This document shows positions 62,601-64,000 of a stretch of 64,000 nt of DNA, one piece after another. The stretch comes from Verrucomicrobiota bacterium (GTDB lineage: Bacteria > Verrucomicrobiota > Verrucomicrobiia > Limisphaerales > J093): NCBI GenBank assembly GCA_022710935.1, contig JAKLFY010000028.1, forward strand, positions 1 to 64,000, written 5' to 3'. Under the pieces are notes generated by a model. The model made no database searches. It was not told where the DNA came from and was given only the letters and a program-made list of their open reading frames with translations. The position numbers were made by a program, and so were the translations under genes. The first letter of the stretch is position 1. The number at the start of each line of letters is the position of its first letter.

Positions 62601-64000
62601 AGACCAGGACGTTAGTCTCCAAAGGGGGCGCAACCAGAACGAGCAACGTGTTGGTGTTGTCGGTGCGGTTGAGTTCGCCGGTGACCGGGCCAGCCACGGC
62701 GCTCAGGAGGCGGTTTCCCCATGGCGTGAGCGGAGGCTCCCAGGTGAAGCCCGCGTGGGCGGCGGCCCCCGCGGCCAAGGCAGTCACCTGTTGGGCGCCG
62801 ATCATAGTTCCACCCGTCAGATCCCTTAGCACGACCGGGAACGACTCGGCAACAACCCCTTGGTTGGTCACCACCACGGTGATGTTGGTCGATACGCCGG
62901 GCAGCGCCTGCATCGGCGCTGCGACCGCCAGCACCCGCACATCGTGTGCGGGCATCGAGGGCAATTCGGCGCCCAGGAGTTCCAGATCGAACGAAAGATC
63001 CGTGCTGTTTGCGGCGCTCTGATGGATCTCGACCGCCACCAGATTGGTGCCGACGACAAGGTTGGTCAGCGCCAGAATGGTCTCGAAATAGGTCGTCTCA
63101 TCGGTCCCGGAAACCGCGTCGAGCGCCAGATCGGTGTAGGTGATCGTTCCGGCGGGCAGGTTGGTCCGGTACGCCTCGGCCCCATTCACATACACGACCG
63201 CGCCGTCGTCGCGCCGCAGGCGCATGGTGACCACCGTCGGCAGCGTGGTCAGGAGGAATGGCGCCCGGAAATAGTAGGTCGGGTATTTCGCGCTGGCGTT
63301 GCCGCCGTAGTTCAAGGCCGTGTTGATTGGAGGATCTTGGTAGCCGAGTGGCCCGCGGCCCTCCGCCCACGCCGCATCGTCGTAATCGGGTTCCCGCCAT
63401 GCCGTCCCCAGATTCACGCCTTGATCGTGGTAGCGCCACACGTCGCTCTTGGTCAGGTAAATGTTGGTCGTCAGTGCGGGGGCGACGATGCTGAGAACCG
63501 TCCGCGTGTTGTCCCCAAGCGACAGTTCTCCTTCAACGGGAAAGGCCACGGCGCGCAGGGAATGCACGCCCCACGAGGCATTCGCGGTGCTCCACGGAAA
63601 AGTCGTGGTCGCCGCTGTCTGTGGCCCGAGGTTTGCGATTTGGTTGGTGCCCAGACTTGTCCCGTCGGTGTCGTCCGACAGGGCCACGGTGACAGTCTCC
63701 GTCCAGGACCCTTTGTTGGTGACGGTGACGGTGACGTTGGTCAGGGCGTCCGGGGACACCAGTTGGGGTGCGGCGATCGCCGCCACCGCCACGTCGTTGG
63801 GGCGTTTCGGTGTGTAAACCAGACGCATGTTGCGCAAGTAGGTCTGATTCGGATAGGTGACATCGACGTTGGCGAGTCCTTTGGCAAAGGGGAGGCCTTC
63901 GCTGGTCCAGGGTCCCTGCCCGTTGCGGTCGGTGAACTCGACGTAGAGCTTGTACGTGCCGTCAGGCACCACGGCTTCGCTGGTGTCGCGGCAATCCCAC
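59620..64000 (-). CDS. Giant secreted protein with CARDB-like domains, jelly rolls and LVIVD propeller (5' end outside window)
   Basis: At least 1459 residues; the frame is open at the right edge, so the N-terminus is missing. First visible is a DUF2271-like segment (DGTYKLYVEFTDRNGQGP). It is followed by three CARDB-like beta-sandwiches (about 58-150, 345-445, 630-720; VTNVTVTVTNKGS type), alternating with two jelly-roll modules of nearly the same sequence (WRYHDQGVNLGTAW and WRYNDTGSDLSFAPW). Then comes a long propeller of LVIVD-type repeats (about 735-1345), such as LLVLDIANPADITLI. A calcium-binding type-3 segment (DVDRDGLPDAWELE, DDFDDDGSANAAEYVAGTD) and a short beta tail end the protein. 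No enzyme motif is seen; it is a surface or matrix protein. DUF2271 and ApbE often occur together in bacteria. Confidence 0.85.
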   Translation of the reverse strand, partial: WDCRDTSEAVVPDGTYKLYVEFTDRNGQGPWTSEGLPFAKGLANVDVTYPNQTYLRNMRLVYTPKRPNDVAVAAIAAPQLVSPDALTNVTVTVTNKGSWTETVTVALSDDTDGTSLGTNQIANLGPQTAATTTFPWSTANASWGVHSLRAVAFPVEGELSLGDNTRTVLSIVAPALTTNIYLTKSDVWRYHDQGVNLGTAWREPDYDDAAWAEGRGPLGYQDPPINTALNYGGNASAKYPTYYFRAPFLLTTLPTVVTMRLRRDDGAVVYVNGAEAYRTNLPAGTITYTDLALDAVSGTDETTYFETILALTNLVVGTNLVAVEIHQSAANSTDLSFDLELLGAELPSMPAHDVRVLAVAAPMQALPGVSTNITVVVTNQGVVAESFPVVLRDLTGGTMIGAQQVTALAAGAAAHAGFTWEPPLTPWGNRLLSAVAGPVTGELNRTDNTNTLLVLVAPPLETNVLVSRTSPWRYNDTGSDLSFAPWRDAEYFDNAWPTGRGPFGYGAEVTTTNSFGPDANQKYPAYYYRTTFNIDVPPTWLRLRLRCDDGAVVYHNGAEIHRVNLADDPVSYSSWASLAVEGTNTLAYFESDVPITNAVIGPNLLAVEVHQVSGSDPDLAFDAELISLNPVTPRVHDVAVLAVEPGGAVLIGDRLRLAVTVANRGNASETFTLFLQDANSGHIVASTVVTQLPVGAQSTLTMDWNTLGASPGQHAIRAYTVLNGVTNTTGMAEGRATLTGTGFGVKTTGLAGALGGRCATVAAWGNRLLVGTGATLEVWEASNPLALARLGQVRLPGLIEDIAAAGDFAFVACGSTGVQFVDLTVPTAPTHVTTYDTSGHAYGVSVSGTMLLIADGAAGLRMVSIDAPAAPVLVGSYFTEGPARAVAVEGTRAYLLDAHHGLLVLDIASPADPRRLGACAFHAGQAVAVANGWVYVIDANNHCFAVDATVPAAPSLAGSRVLPDAVGSSILINGRHAYVPAFDAGLLVLDIANPADITLIRSLPVPTPGQSARAALIGDTLYLANGLAGFQALDVTTPGSPVVQSDWPLAIRACDVAIADSLACVAAGENGLRLYNIANPAAPTWIGWSTNALNARCVALAGQTALVGDGQYGLKVFNVGTPAAPALLGSWSGPDLASVRRVGLSGAYGVACDGRAVGLFDLSAPAHPTLVATHPTPAFAFDMAVAGSRIYLACGSPGLMVFEIGPNSLTQVGSYDSPGLAVGVAASGAAVYLADGPGGWSLLDVSGASPVLVRASGAEGPVTDVAVEGVLAALGNGLNRAIAMDVTAPLTPVPQRSFDALVQALSLAIGNRQVYVAEDEVGLAIVPIPADVDRDGLPDAWELEIVGANPSDDLRTIQDVSPYDDFDDDGSANAAEYVAGTDPTDGASRFVVLLPPPMAGGMPAIQWSSVAGKTYTIHKSTNLQAGFTVLQEGILATPPMNTYDDPTPEEAAFYIISVR

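Overview
The window is GC-rich (low-to-mid 60s % by eye), densely coded and bacterial. No rRNA or tRNA gene was recognised. The gene content points to the PVC superphylum, most likely Verrucomicrobiota. It has several large secreted glycoside hydrolases (GH2, GH127, GH116), a LamG/Ig surface protein, a PmoA-like (DUF6807) protein, a HzsA-related CXXCH protein, a propeller-type sensor kinase, and secreted proteins ending in a short beta-rich tail. Many genes lack an obvious Shine-Dalgarno site. This assignment is an inference from content; no marker gene is present.

Layout: 1-18.4 kb is mostly degradative and surface functions: a GH2 enzyme, a LamG/Ig protein, an RluA-type pseudouridine synthase with a PpiD/SurA-like chaperone, a GH127 beta-L-arabinofuranosidase and an M14 zinc carboxypeptidase. 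A 273-bp foldback mobile element lies directly against the stop codon of the peptidase. 18.7-23.0 kb is a compact minus-strand cofactor operon, nadC-birA-coaX-aroK-queG in transcription order, in which every junction is a 4-nt overlap. 23.0-27.0 kb holds repeat-rich spacer, a possible 28-residue membrane peptide, a DEDD exonuclease-like protein, lysA, a GNAT-like membrane protein and an AT-rich island. 27.0-42 kb contains GH116, PmoA-like, a sensor kinase/response regulator pair, the HzsA-related protein, a TIM-barrel sugar isomerase-like protein, a phosphoesterase and an MFS exporter. 42.1-44.3 kb is hypD-hypE without other hydrogenase genes.

44.4-49.4 kb is the most unusual region: a CHAT (caspase-like) protease gene followed by a very large membrane STAND NTPase carrying about fourteen 39-residue HEAT-like repeats. 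The protease C-terminus and the NTPase N-terminus carry the same ~38-residue helical adaptor. The adaptor in the NTPase lies upstream of the only canonical start codon, and the junction reads ATAA where the cofactor operon has ATGA. This looks like a protease/NTPase conflict system, either with a non-standard start or with a recently damaged one.

49.5-53.7 kb is an NAD salvage operon (pncB-nadE-pncA). 53.9-55.8 kb is a type II restriction-modification pair resembling the XcyI/Cfr9I group. 56.0-58.0 kb pairs an NAD-kinase-like protein with an SPFH protein. The right edge holds apbE and a huge secreted protein with CARDB-like domains, jelly-roll domains and an LVIVD propeller, whose 5' end lies beyond the window.

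Dispersed palindromic repeats of several kinds sit in the spacers. One double-hairpin family has three copies, and one of these carries a nested hairpin in its loop.
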